Positions 1-10,068 of a stretch of DNA of 64,000 nucleotides are shown one piece after another. Made by a program: the position numbers and the translations under genes. Below the pieces are notes generated by a model that was given only the letters and a program-made list of their open reading frames with translations, was not told the origin of the DNA and ran no database searches. The DNA is from Mesostigma viride (lineage: Eukaryota; Streptophyta; Mesostigmatophyceae; Mesostigmatales; Mesostigmataceae), in assembly GCA_009746045.1 (NCBI GenBank), contig RPFO01000240.1, positions 381,501-445,500 on the forward strand. The letters run 5' to 3'. The first letter of the stretch is position 1; every line of letters starts with the position of its first letter.

Positions 1-432
1 GCAACGAAACCATTGCCAGCAACCGACTATCAGAGAACAACTCAAATGCTCAGACATGTGCTGCCCCTCCCAAAGCTCTGCAACCTGGCGTGTCCCTGAC
101 AGATGGGTCAGCACCGCCGTCAGCGGTCACGGCGTTAAGCCGGGCATTAGACGATATGAACCAGGAGTCGAACTGCGTTGAAGAATCTTCCCCATTGCAG
201 TGTGGGGGACAGTTGGCACACGGGCCACGGCATGCTTTTGCAGTGGGGCATGGTAGGGATGGATCATGCCGTGTCCCACCATCGGAGTCTTGCGAACTCG
301 AGGATGACCAGACCATTGCAGACAACAAGGCGACAGCCTCCACCCAACGGCCAGCAGGTACGGGCGCCAACAGCATTGATGGCCCTGGCTTGCTGATGCA
401 TTCAGTCTCCTTGCCCAACGGGGCGAGATCTG
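1..432 (+). CDS. Host-like gene, internal exon (5' end outside window)
   Basis: A reading frame (codons starting at position 3) is open from the left edge of the window to a stop at 477-479. The encoded stretch is rich in Ser, Ala, Pro and Asn with scattered Cys, and I recognise no domain. Splice donors of the form CTG|GTAARA lie after 432 and after 456, and both leave one base of a codon. The exon at 1524 supplies the remaining two bases, so either junction keeps frame. The phase agreement across a 1.07 kb gap is the main argument that this is a real exon. The N-terminus is missing, and product and function are unknown. Confidence 0.5.
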
Positions 433-760
433 GTAAAACATGGGTGCCTGGATCTGGTAAGATAAGGGCCTGGACTTAACATGACATGAGGGAGCTTGGA
501 TCTTGTAACATAAGGGGATGTACCTGGGCGTGGTGGGATCATCCTTAAAAGGTGTGTGGGTCTGGATAGACCAGGAGGCGTGCATCTGGTAAGATCAGGA
601 GACCTAGATCTGGTAACTAAGATATAATGAGGGGATCTCTGGTAGGATATGAAGACCTCGGGCTAGAAATTATATGATCCTATCTATGGGGTCTGGATCG
701 TGTGAGATATATAGGGATCTGAACATTGTAAAATGAGGAGTTCGGATATGGACGTATGTG
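425..760 (+). repeat. Degenerate minisatellite with repeated splice-donor-like units
   Basis: A diverged repeat of roughly 24-30 bp recurs here, with core GATCTGGTAAGAT near 425, 451, 499, 583, 607 and 634. Each better copy contains a GGTAAG-like 5' splice donor. It overlaps the end of the first exon and the start of the proposed intron. Confidence 0.5.
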
Positions 761-1015
761 GTGTGGTTGTGAGATGGATGCCAGAATAAAAAGGAAGAGA
801 AGACTATAGAGGGTTGCATTAAGTGTGCACTGTACGAACAGCTCGGATGTAGTCGGAGCCATAGCCTGATAGCCATGGCCAACTTGTAGGTCACTGCGTC
901 ACCAGTTAAACTGCCACCTGTGCCATTACATATAATTGACAATATCACTAACCAGTAATAGTGGATTCATCAGTTATAGGCTAGCGACATGAATGGCAGC
1001 TAAAGTGTATCTGAG

Positions 1016-1041
1016 ATTAATTAATTAATTAATTAATTAAA
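1016..1041. repeat. (TTAA)n tract
   Basis: About six uninterrupted TTAA units inside the proposed intron, followed by ATAGACACGTG. The same TTAATTAA-CACGTG association recurs at 2668-2990 and near 57062. Confidence 0.8.
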
Positions 1042-1279
1042 TAGACACGTGATCTGAGGTTTAAAGTGCTAAATGCATACTTGTAAGGTTGGTCCTCTGC
1101 CAATATCAGCAAAATTTTGTTGAATAGTCATTCTGACTTTTCACACACAACCTGCCATGCAGTGCTTTTCTATCCCGGAGACTTCCGGCTTCTCATGCAT
1201 GCTTTCACGGGATGCCATCCTTGTGCCTGGTGCTGACTGAGCACCCTGGACTACTAGCCATTCTGAGTTTGTGCTGTTT

Positions 1280-1340
1280 GGCTGCGCAGTTTGGCTGCGC
1301 AGTTTGGCTGCGCAGTTTGGCTGCGCAGTTTGGCTGCGCG
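1280..1340 (+). repeat. 13-bp tandem repeat, about 4.7 copies
   Basis: The unit GGCTGCGCAGTTT is repeated four full times without change and ends in a partial copy. It lies in the proposed intron, about 180 bp before the acceptor. Confidence 0.85.
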
Positions 1341-1523
1341 TAATAACTTATTGTGCAAGACTTGTTGCGCCCAACACTTCATATTAATTACTAAGGACTG
1401 AGCAGCAGCCTGGTGACACTGGAAAATTTTGTGTCTTCAGTACACGTAATGTAGACTCTAAGGCCTGTGCGATGCTGTGTATTGTGCAATATTATGCAAC
1501 ATCATGCGTGCATTTTTCCTCAG

Positions 1524-2362
1524 ATGCCAGCCCCGGGAGCGCAGCTTCAACAAGTCGCCCTGTAAAGCTTGGGATTCACCTCCAAATTTCCGACACAGAT
1601 TTTCAAACGCGCATGCCCCAGCTCCTAGATGCAATAGCAAGCCAGTTGGCCATTGATAAGTCCTGCCTTAGGGTAAAAAATGCATCAGTCGCTAGTGACA
1701 TCAGTTTGACAACCACACCTCGCTCTGGCGGGATAACCGTGGGAACTGGCTACACACTCCCACCCACAGCTGTGCCAGGATCCAGAAACTCGGCAGAGGC
1801 AGGCACTAGCAATATATCGAAGATGATCCTACCAAAACAAGGTGCCTCACAGACTGGGCAAGATGCCTCAAAGATGACCGGCACTGTGGCAGCTAGGGGC
1901 CAGACAATGCTAACCTCAGGAGCCGCTGCTCGCCGCTCCTCACTAGTCCACGGCATGCAAAAAAGGCGCACTGCCCCCATGAGATACCGGCCAGGCTTTG
2001 CATACCCAAGAGAAAGGGCTCCAGTGACTCATAATAACGTGCTCCTCGGTTCACCTGCACGAGGACCACCGAGTTCGGCAGTTGGTGGAAACCCCGAGCA
2101 GCAGGCCGGTCAAAAAGCTGGGAGGGAAAAACAGGAACAACGTTTATTTGAAGCTAGACCAGACGTAGTAGTTCCAGCCACCACTGAGGCAATGACACTA
2201 ACTGCACCACAAAGCAACGGGCATACAGTTCCTTCAGGCCCTGTGCGGGCTTCGAGCACCTTGCTTGAACCCTGTGCAGAAATAGACGTCACTGCAGAGC
2301 TGGCTACTTCAAGTCTGTCCGTTGGTGACGCTGCAGGTGACAACGGGGTGTTGCCTTCATAA
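1524..2362 (+). CDS. Host-like gene, last exon; Ser/Thr/Ala-rich protein
   Basis: A good acceptor (TTTTTCCTCAG, ending at 1523) opens an exon that stays open to TAA at 2360-2362, about 278 codons. Near the start is a short segment (VKLGIHLQISDTDF...LRVKNASV) with alternating hydrophobic residues. It looks like a small beta-alpha-beta module of the sort seen repeatedly in green-algal extracellular proteins; that resemblance is weak and from memory. The rest is low-complexity Ser/Thr/Gly/Ala. The frame joins in phase to the exon at 1-432. No signal peptide or membrane segment is visible in this part. Function unknown. Confidence 0.5.
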
Positions 2363-3240
2363 CAAACGCGTTCCAGCGACAAGACATCTATGCACAGATG
2401 CCAAATGTGCCATGATGTTTGCGCTGGGAGATTACTGCACCTGCTATACTCCATGAAGTTTAGGGCGTGACAATCAGTTGTCCAATTACATGTCTGGCAT
2501 TTGAAAGTGGATCGTGATGTATTTTCTGATTTTTTGGAGTATTTGTGTGCTCTCGTGTAATTAAGCCTCCGTTTTTATCGAGTTGTTTATTTATCGAAAC
2601 ATTGTTAGACATTTTATAGTCTTGATGGACCCTTGGGTGAAACGGACTCATTTGGGTATCATTCAATAATGAATTAAATAATTAATTTACACGTAACAGC
2701 GTCACGTGAGCATAAGTCCTCAGGGAAATGAATACATGGGATGGGATGGATTAATAGGCTTATTAAGTAATTAATAGATACGTGGCTGCGGCACGTGAGC
2801 ATAAGTCCTCAGTGGGATGGTCCGCCGATGCCATCCAAATGGATGGTACCCAACGTAACTGTAACGCGTAACTCCGTGACCTCCAACGTACATAAGTGAC
2901 GTAACGTAAATGTTGCCGATTAATTAATTAATAGACACGTGACTGCGTCACGTGAGCATAAGTCCTCAGTGGGAGGGGAACATGGGATGGAATGGATGGT
3001 GTAAGCTATCTAGGTCCTAGTTACAGGGGTGTAGGCACCGCGGCCCAAATCGCTATGAATGCCATACTTGGTCACACGCGGAGCCCCCACAGACTTGGGG
3101 GTGTTCTCCTTCATCACTACTTGCCATCTATCCTTGCGCACCATCTGCCTCCATATTACAGACAAACCAGGAGGCTGCCCGGGGGTGTGAGCCCGTCACG
3201 TCTAGTGTAGCACATGTCCATGCCAAGTCTATCACGAAAA
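2363..3240. repeat. Gene-free region with three copies of a CACGTG repeat module
   Basis: No convincing coding sequence. Three copies of a module made of an AT-rich ATTAATTA stretch, ACACGTGACTGCGTCACGTG (or a variant) and GAGCATAAGTCCTCAG start near 2668, 2770 and 2925. Each is followed by GGGATGG-type sequence. The module resembles CACGTGCTCCCGTTGGGGAG-type copies at 57.0-62.6 kb. From 3000 to 3240 nothing is recognisable; part of it may be the 3' tail of the LINE copy on its right. Confidence 0.6.
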
Positions 3241-3393
3241 GTCCACGGGTGGCGGCCCTGCCGCGCGCGGCCGGGGGCACGCCAGGTGAGGACATATCGC
3301 CCAGGCTGGGCGGGCTTGGTGCCAGCTAGTCTATCTGATGTATCTACCTGATCTGTGCGGGCCAGGTGCCCGGCTAGGCCCAGGCGCCTGTGC

Positions 3394-5112
3394 CTAATAA
3401 TGTGGGTTCCAAACATAGGGCAAATCAGCGTACAAATCCTCATTACTAATGTGCAAACCAAAGGGGATGTTAAGGGCCTTGCGCAGCATCTGGTTGACGG
3501 CGCCGTCGAGTCGTTGCTCCAGCTCCTGCGTCAGTGTCCACCTCTCGGCGCCGTAGGTCAGAATCGTCAGAATGACGACCTTGAAGAGGTCACGCTTGAC
3601 GATCCGGGGTAGGGCGGGGTTGCTCCACCAGCAGCGGTGGTCATGGAGGTGCGCCCACGCCATGCCGATCCGTGTCGTCATGTCGTCCTCGCAGTCGGGA
3701 AGCCAACTGCCGAGCAGCTTGAAGCTGCCTGAAGGAGGGTAGTTGACCTCGGCATCGTCTAAGAGGCGGAGTGTGGGTGGGGGCCCTGCCATGCCGAGGG
3801 CCAGGGCCTCCGTTTTGGGGCTGATTTCCAGACCAACCGCCCGAGCCTCGAGCGCCAGGCAGTCCAGCCAAAGTTGGGCAGACTCCGGCTTCTCGATGAG
3901 CGTGATGTCGTCGGCAAGAAGGTCAGGGAACGCTTCCCCGACGGCCTCAAAGATGCTAGCCTTGGTGACAGCATTGAACGCATTGTGGCAATCCACCTTC
4001 AGCGCCACATGGGTCGGATGCGTCTCTAGGTAGGCCTGAACTGTGTGCACGATGATGTCGCTGCCCCCTTTGGTGGCGACGCCAAGCTGGGCCGTGACGG
4101 ACTCCTCAGTATCACTCCGGTTGGGGCAGAAGTAGGCGCGAAACTCGGGGGCCTTTTGGCGACAAATGACCTTACTCTCCAGCTTGCGTAGGACCTCGAG
4201 GCCGCAAGCAATGGGACGAACGCGGCCAGCAGGCGGGGGGACGTCCTCTTTCAGGAGGGCAATGAGGCGTGCCCCAGCCAGCCAAGCAAGGGCGCGCCGC
4301 GGGGGCCAGGGACCCCGCGGCCAAGTCGGCGACAGCCTCAAAGAGTGCGGTCGCCCCGCCATGGCCCGCCATCACGGAGAGGTGCTCGTAGCGCCAGCCT
4401 GAGGGGCCGGTGGAGGAGGCGTTCGGCAGATCCTTCAGCACAGCCGTGAAGATGTCCAGGTCCAGGGCAATAGGCGGGGGCGGGGGGTGGCCGGGGCGGG
4501 CACCGCAAAGGCAGGTTCGTCGGGGTGAAGGTCGCGCAAAGCCTGCAGGGTCGGGGGAGTGGAGGGAGCCAACGCGGTCAGTTCAAGCTCTTGCATGGCC
4601 CGGCTCAATTCACCTACCTTCACCAACCGCATGACGTCAGCTTCCACCCGGGCAAAGGAGGCGGCCCCCGACACCCGGGTGGAGGCCGGAGGCTGCAGCG
4701 CCCACAGCCCTTCCCAATCCCCGAGGAGGAACCGCCGGCAGCGAGCGATGACCGCACCCTGTACGCCACGCACGCCCCGCTCCAACGGCGCTAAGAGGAG
4801 CCGGGGGGTGACGAGAAACAGCTTGTGGCCGAGTTCGTCGAGGGGGTGACTGTGCATCCGGGCCAGGGAAAGCAAGGCGCAGCGCGTAAACAAGCTCCGG
4901 ACGCGGTGAGGGACGTCCGGGAGCGTCATGCAAGGGTTGCGCGCACAGGCGGCAAAAGGGAGCGTGGCCAGGAATGCCCAGCCTGCCGAGAGGTCCCCCG
5001 GATCGCTCGTACCCTGCGATGCCGGAGGAGGGGCGGGGGCCGACCGAGGGGCCGCCCCTGACCGGGAGGCCATTACAATTCGTTCAAGTGGCCCGCCGGA
5101 GCGGCTGTACAA
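3394..5112 (-). pseudogene. Chimeric LINE reverse transcriptase, left copy
   Basis: Read right to left, 5112-4435 encodes the N-terminal region of a LINE family also present at 31-34 kb (shared RARSLF/RVRSLF, VTPRLLL, GAVIARCRRFL and GDWEGL blocks). From 4362 to 3394 comes an RT fragment with VRPIACG, RQKAPE and KVDCHNAFNA. Right after FPDLL the sequence switches to ADDITLI and a thumb/C-terminal part (SFKLLGSWLPD, LTYGAERWTL, QMLRKAL) that the 31-34 kb LINE lacks. That second half is typical of APE-type LINEs. The QGDPLGP motif is missing. There are frame breaks near 4285 and in the C/G-rich tract near 4480, so no active enzyme is expected. Confidence 0.75.
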
Positions 5113-5485
5113 TTTTTCCCAGTGAGCGCGCTGCCAAGTGTACTTGTGGGCAAAATTTTAGGTGCTCCGTCACTTCGAGGTACTAAACATTAGGCTACGG
5201 TACGAATTCAGCGAATTTCAGCGAATTTTCAGTCGAACCAAAGGAAGTGACGCCAACTACCAAAACGTTTCCGTTACGAATTTTCAGCCCAACACTCGCG
5301 CAAAATGAGGTGACGGCAACTACCAAAACGTTTCCGTTACGAATTTTCACTCCCACACGTTTGCACAAGAGGAAGTGACGGCAACTACCAAAAAGTTTCC
5401 GTTACGAATTTTCAGTCCCACACTCCGCGAAAATTTTAGTAGGGCTGCACGCAAGCTACCTTTCAAAATTTTGCGCTACTAGTAT
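5113..5485. repeat. Spacer with three 63-65 bp tandem repeats
   Basis: Between about 5210 and 5445 a unit containing CAACTACCAAAACGTTTCCG, TTACGAATTTTCA and CCCACACTC is repeated three times (CCGTTACG starts at 5271, 5334 and 5399). It lies directly upstream of the left LINE copy and abuts the 5'-truncated right copy. It could be a monomer-type LINE promoter/5' UTR, but I see no direct promoter evidence. Confidence 0.7.
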
Positions 5486-6536
5486 GGAACCTGCCTTTGC
5501 GGTGCCCGCCCCGGCCACCCCTCCGCCCCCGCCTATTGTCCTGGACCTGGACATCTTCACGGCTGTGCTGAAGGATCTGCCGAACGCCTCCTCCACCGGC
5601 CCCTCAGGCTGGCGCTACGAGCACCTCTCCGTGATGGCGGGCCATGGCGGGGCGACCGCACTCTTTGAGGCTGTCGCCGACTTGGCCGCGGGGTCCCTGG
5701 CCCCCGCGGCGCGCCCTTGCTTGGCTGGCTGGGGCACGCCTCATTGCCCTCCTGAAAGAGGACGTCCCCCCGCCTGCTGGCCGCGTTCGTCCCATCGCTT
5801 GCGGCCTCGAGGTCCTACGCAAGCTGGAGAGTAAGGTCATTTGTCGCCAAAAGGCCCCCGAGTTTCGCGCCTACTTCTGCCCCAACCGGAGTGATACTGA
5901 GGAGTCCGTCACGGCCCAGCTTGGCGTCGCCACCAAAGGGGGCAGCGACATCATCGTGCACACAGTTCAGGCCTACCTAGAGACGCATCCGACCCATGTG
6001 GCGCTGAAGGTGGATTGCCACAATGCGTTCAATGCTGTCACCAAGGCTAGCATCTTTGAGGCCGTCGGGGAAGCGTTCCCTGACCTTCTTGCCGACGACA
6101 TCACGCTCATCGAGAAGCCGGAGTCTGCCCAACTTTGGCTGGACTGCCTGGCGCTCGAGGCTCGGGCGGTTGGTCTAAAAATCAGCCCCAAAACGGAGGC
6201 CCTGGCCCTCGGCATGGCAGGGCCCCCACCCACACTCCGCCTCTTAGACGATGCCGAGGTCAACTACCCTCCTTCAGGCAGCTTCAAGCTGCTCGGCAGT
6301 TGGCTTCCCGACTGCGAGGACGACATGACGACACGGATCGGCATGGCGTGGGCGCACCTCCATGACCACCGCTGCTGGTGGAGCAACCCCGCCCTACCCC
6401 GGATCGTCAAGCGTGACCTCTTCAAGGTCGTCATTCTGACGATCCTGACCTACGGCGCCGAGAGGTGGACACTGACGCAGGAGCTGGAGCAACGACTCGA
6501 CGGCGCCGTCACCCAGATGCTGCGCAAGGCCCTTAA
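5486..6536 (+). pseudogene. Chimeric LINE reverse transcriptase, right copy
   Basis: Same chimeric RT as the left copy, in the opposite orientation and 5'-truncated at the sequence encoding EPAFAVPAPA. The early frame is open further than on the left because the C/G tract keeps frame here. It then shares the frame break near 5720 within the segment encoding APAARPCLAGW. The fragment has D (KVDCHNAFN) and an ADD motif but no QGDPLGP. It stops at TTAA at 6533-6536 where sequence of element V begins. Confidence 0.75.
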
Positions 6537-7273
6537 AAGAAATGTATATTTGTACATACTTCTCACAATGGTCTGGGAACCTTCATACTGGGGTTTATTA
6601 TAGGGCGGGGTTCGATTCCCTGGTATTATGTTTCTACAAGCTGGCCTGTTCAGGTGTTTGCCTGTTCAGACTTCCCTAGTTCCCCAGGGCAGGATTTAAT
6701 TGTTGCCTATGTGTTTCATTTTGTCATTTGTTTGCTGTGGCAGTTTACCATCTGGCAAGTAGACGGGCGCCGTAAGACGGGCGCCAATAGACCCCTGTTG
6801 AGAGAATGACAGGCAAACTATTGTAATACGCCTTACTTTGTCAAGTGGCATTTTAATTGTCATGGATTTATTGTACTTATATTGAATATGTACTGGGTTT
6901 TATGGGATTAGTATCTGGGATTAATGTAACTCACCGCCAGAAGGTCATTGTAGTGGAGGCTCTACCGAGGTGATGGGATTAATTCCTGGAGAAGACCTCA
7001 TAGAATTAACCTGTATGTATTTAATTTTGTGTGTTTCTAATATCTGGTGGTACTCTGTAATGCCACTTCCATAGGTTTTTCTCCATTTCTCATGGAATGG
7101 TTTTCCCTGTGGCAGATCTGTTTCTTTTCCAGTTCCTTAAAAGAAAGGGCTGGGGGAAATTATGGCATTGGCCATTAAAGACATCTGTTCAAGCTTCTGG
7201 AGTGAAGGACATTTCAAGCTACCTCAAGGGTCCCTGGCAGGGGATGTGATCCCTAAAGAAAAGAAGGGATTGG
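6537..7273 (+). mobile_element. Element V: 3' UTR of a copia-like LTR element
   Basis: Non-coding. It is recognised by two motifs shared with the 3' UTRs of Z and Z2: a tRNA T-arm-like hairpin GGGGTTCGATTCCCT (6607-6621) and a direct repeat of GGGCGCC (6762-6786). It ends in a purine-rich tract (AAAGAAAAGAAGGGATTGG, 7255-7273) just before the LTR start AGTTAAC, as expected for a polypurine tract. Its upstream part is lost at the junction with the LINE. Confidence 0.65.
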
Positions 7274-7927
7274 AGTTAACGTAAAGGATTTACGTTAGAT
7301 GGATAGAGATTGTTACGCTCTTTCCAACGGCACCTTGAACGCCTCATTTGGTTAAGGAACGTAAAAGTTATGACGTTTCCTAGGCTGTGCCGACAGTACC
7401 CGGCGCGCCACTGTGGGCGCGTACGGACACAGGATGTACAAGTGTCACTATGATAGTCCGCAGGACGTTGACAGGACTTGTACAGGACTTGATGGTCAAG
7501 TGATAGGTAGGCGTGCTGTAGCGCGCCAGGACCTATGAGACAATTGATGCTGAGTAGTGTACGGATAGGTCCACAGGACTAGCCGTATGGACAATTGATA
7601 GATCTGCGCGCCAAAAGCGTGCCAGAGTCTGTGTAATCAATTGATTGACAGTTCAGCTGTGACAGTGCAGCTGAATACTTGGACGCGTCCCTAGCAAGCT
7701 ATATGTGGGACTTGGTAGCACCGGACGCTAGTTCTTGCGTGCACGTTCTCTTGGCACTGCGACCCTGTCGCCTGTGCTGCGTGCAGTCTTGGAAGTGACG
7801 TGACAGTGACTTTCGTCTGTGTTTCCCTTATTCATAATAAAGGCAACATTCCTGCAAGAACCATGGCGGAATTCAGCACAACTCTCTCTCAACTGTGTCC
7901 ACTGCAACCACGAATGGGCTATTATCA
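7274..7927 (+). repeat. Element V 3' LTR
   Basis: It starts AGTTAACG directly after the polypurine tract. A stretch (CTTTCCAACGG, GAACGCCTCATTTGG, AAGGAACG, AGTTATGACG) aligns with the LTRs of Z and Z2. If it ends where the next repeat begins, its length is about 654 bp, equal to the Z LTR. No second LTR or target duplication is visible. Confidence 0.6.
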
Positions 7928-8532
7928 TTATGACACTTGAGCTCCCAAGAAAACCAGCATTTGATTGAAAACAATGAGTAGAGCCCCTGCCAAAGGCAGG
8001 TTTAAGTAGTCATCTCGTCTCCCTCGCATGCAGGAGCAAGAGCCCCCCAAGGGTGGGATGGGTGGGAAGAAACAATTACGGGTCACAACCCGCCGACCAT
8101 GCTTATCAAGCCTACCGTCAAAATGGAAAACGGCAAAACCAGAAATATCCTAACGCTGACAATTTAATAATTCAGCCAGCCAGCTCATCTGTCACACGTC
8201 TGAGCTGTCAGGCCATGTGTACTCTTCGAATGCAACCCTGAACACACTACCCAACCAAGCAGCACACCAATCAATTGGTGAGTGCTGGTTACATCAGATT
8301 TTATTACAGCTTTTTGACGCAACTTCCGTCAGCATTCAACACATGGCCGGCCGTTCAAACAAACGGCGCCTGACTTACAAAAGGCAAAGCTAGTTGCCAG
8401 TAGGATTCCCCGGTAAACAACAAGCCGTCCCCATTCGTCTAACAAGCCTTTCTGCATGTACAGCCACAAGGTTGTGGCGGCCCTTTCTTTCCCGCATGCT
8501 GTTTAATAAACTATTTTCAGAGAAATCCGATT
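7927..8532. repeat. Internally deleted copy of 1.54 kb unit Q
   Basis: Its first 123 bp match 8530-8652 and its last 466 bp match 9603-10068, apparently without mismatches. The 950-bp middle is replaced by 18 bp of filler (AAGGGTGGGATGGGTGGG). It lies head to tail with the full copy. No coding sequence. Confidence 0.85.
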
Positions 8533-10068
8533 ATGACACTTGAGCTCCCAAGAAAACCAGCATTTGATTGAAAACAATGAGTAGAGCCCCTGCCAAAGGC
8601 AGGTTTAAGTAGTCATCTCGTCTCCCTCGCATGCAGGAGCAAGAGCCCCCCGATCCACCCCAGTCCCTGGCGCCATTACCCTCCTCCCCCGCACTGTCGC
8701 CGCTCAGGAAACAAAACTTGATAGGATCACTGTTGCCCCAATAACAGTGAACAAAGAAAAGGAGAAGACCCCCCCCCCTCTTCCGAGCAGCCTCGAGGGT
8801 AGCCGCTTCCATAAAAGACCACAAAGTGGGGCGTGTCGCAACATCTCCTTCATGGCGACTCAGCCCGCACAAGGCTATAATAACCCCCTAAGGGGCCCGA
8901 CAATAAAAGGTTAGCGAATCCGCGGAGCCGCCTCAGCAAAATATTATTCCGGATAAAAACCCAGAAAATTCGCATTCCGACGCCACCAGGGTTTGAACCG
9001 CTACCTGCCGGGTGCTGAGCAGGGAGAGACGACAAGGCCAAACACTGCCACTGTCAGCCGAGACGCCTTTCCGATACTCGGTTCCTTTTGTGGGAATTTT
9101 GCAAATATATTTTCTTCCGGAACGCAAGAAATTAGCCGGCCGCGCGTCACCCTTATATCCCTCGCTGGCCCATAACAAAAAAGGGCCGCGCACCAAGCCG
9201 AAGGCAGCGCCATGCAGCGCCCTAGGCGGTGGGCCGCTGACTGACTACCAGCGCAGTCTCATGGAATCCAAATTAATCTATTGACCTTCGCACAGTTTCC
9301 GCATCAGCTGCGGACTTCTTAGTCGACATGATTGGCTCCGCTGCTGGAATTACCAGCAGCCGGGGCGGGGCGCCCAGCCCACTTTCTATGACCACCGAGA
9401 CGCTGCCCAGCAAGGTGCCAACCAGAACCACTTGGCACATTGGTAACGCGAAATTTCCGTTCCGTTCAAACCGCCCCTACCTGCCGTGAAGTCGCAAAGC
9501 CCGCGACTTCATAGCAGGCAAGGACGGGGTCTTTGCCTAATTTTCTTTAGCCCCGCCGCCATAGCAGCGAGGCCGCGCATACTGCTTCAGTGAGCACATT
9601 CAAAGAAACAATTACGGGTCACAACCCGCCGACCATGCTTATCAAGCCTACCGTCAAAATGGAAAACGGCAAAACCAGAAATATCCTAACGCTGACAATT
9701 TAATAATTCAGCCAGCCAGCTCATCTGTCACACGTCTGAGCTGTCAGGCCATGTGTACTCTTCGAATGCAACCCTGAACACACTACCCAACCAAGCAGCA
9801 CACCAATCAATTGGTGAGTGCTGGTTACATCAGATTTTATTACAGCTTTTTGACGCAACTTCCGTCAGCATTCAACACATGGCCGGCCGTTCAAACAAAC
9901 GGCGCCTGACTTACAAAAGGCAAAGCTAGTTGCCAGTAGGATTCCCCGGTAAACAACAAGCCGTCCCCATTCGTCTAACAAGCCTTTCTGCATGTACAGC
10001 CACAAGGTTGTGGCGGCCCTTTCTTTCCCGCATGCTGTTTAATAAACTATTTTCAGAGAAATCCGATT
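8530..10068. repeat. Full copy of unit Q, non-coding, unknown class
   Basis: A 1.54 kb unit that begins ATTATGACACTTGAG and ends AGAAATCCGATT. It contains a hairpin CCTGCC-AAA-GGCAGG-type element near its left end. It cuts element X pol at 10069. I see no terminal inverted repeats and no TG...CA ends. It could be an LTR or a non-autonomous DNA element. There are several short spurious open frames. Confidence 0.6.

Larger units (their letters stand above)
3470..6536. repeat. Large inverted repeat: two LINE arms of about 1.05 kb
   Basis: 3470-4518 and 5486-6536 are inverted copies separated by 967 bp. By eye the arms differ only at a few bases (for example CAACC versus CACCC near the inner end of the 3' part, GGAAATC versus AAAAATC) and a short indel in the CCACCCC tract. 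Both carry the same chimeric RT junction, so the chimera existed before the inverted duplication. Confidence 0.85.

Noticed and set aside
5195-5445. CRISPR-like array
   Set aside because: Only three contiguous 63-65 bp tandem repeats without unique spacers, in a eukaryotic context.
8990-9050. tRNA or SINE suggested by GGTTCAAACC (box B-like), and similarly in the U LTR near 45190
   Set aside because: Box B alone is expected by chance many times in a window this size; no box A or cloverleaf could be built.
9330-9370. Possible 18S rRNA fragment (GGTAATTCCAGC-like on the - strand)
   Set aside because: Only about 12 bases match the conserved SSU motif; the surroundings do not fit rRNA.
7927-10068. 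Helitron interpretation of the tandem Q units
   Set aside because: The reverse strand starts TC after A, but there is no CTRR end and the hairpin is too far from the terminus.
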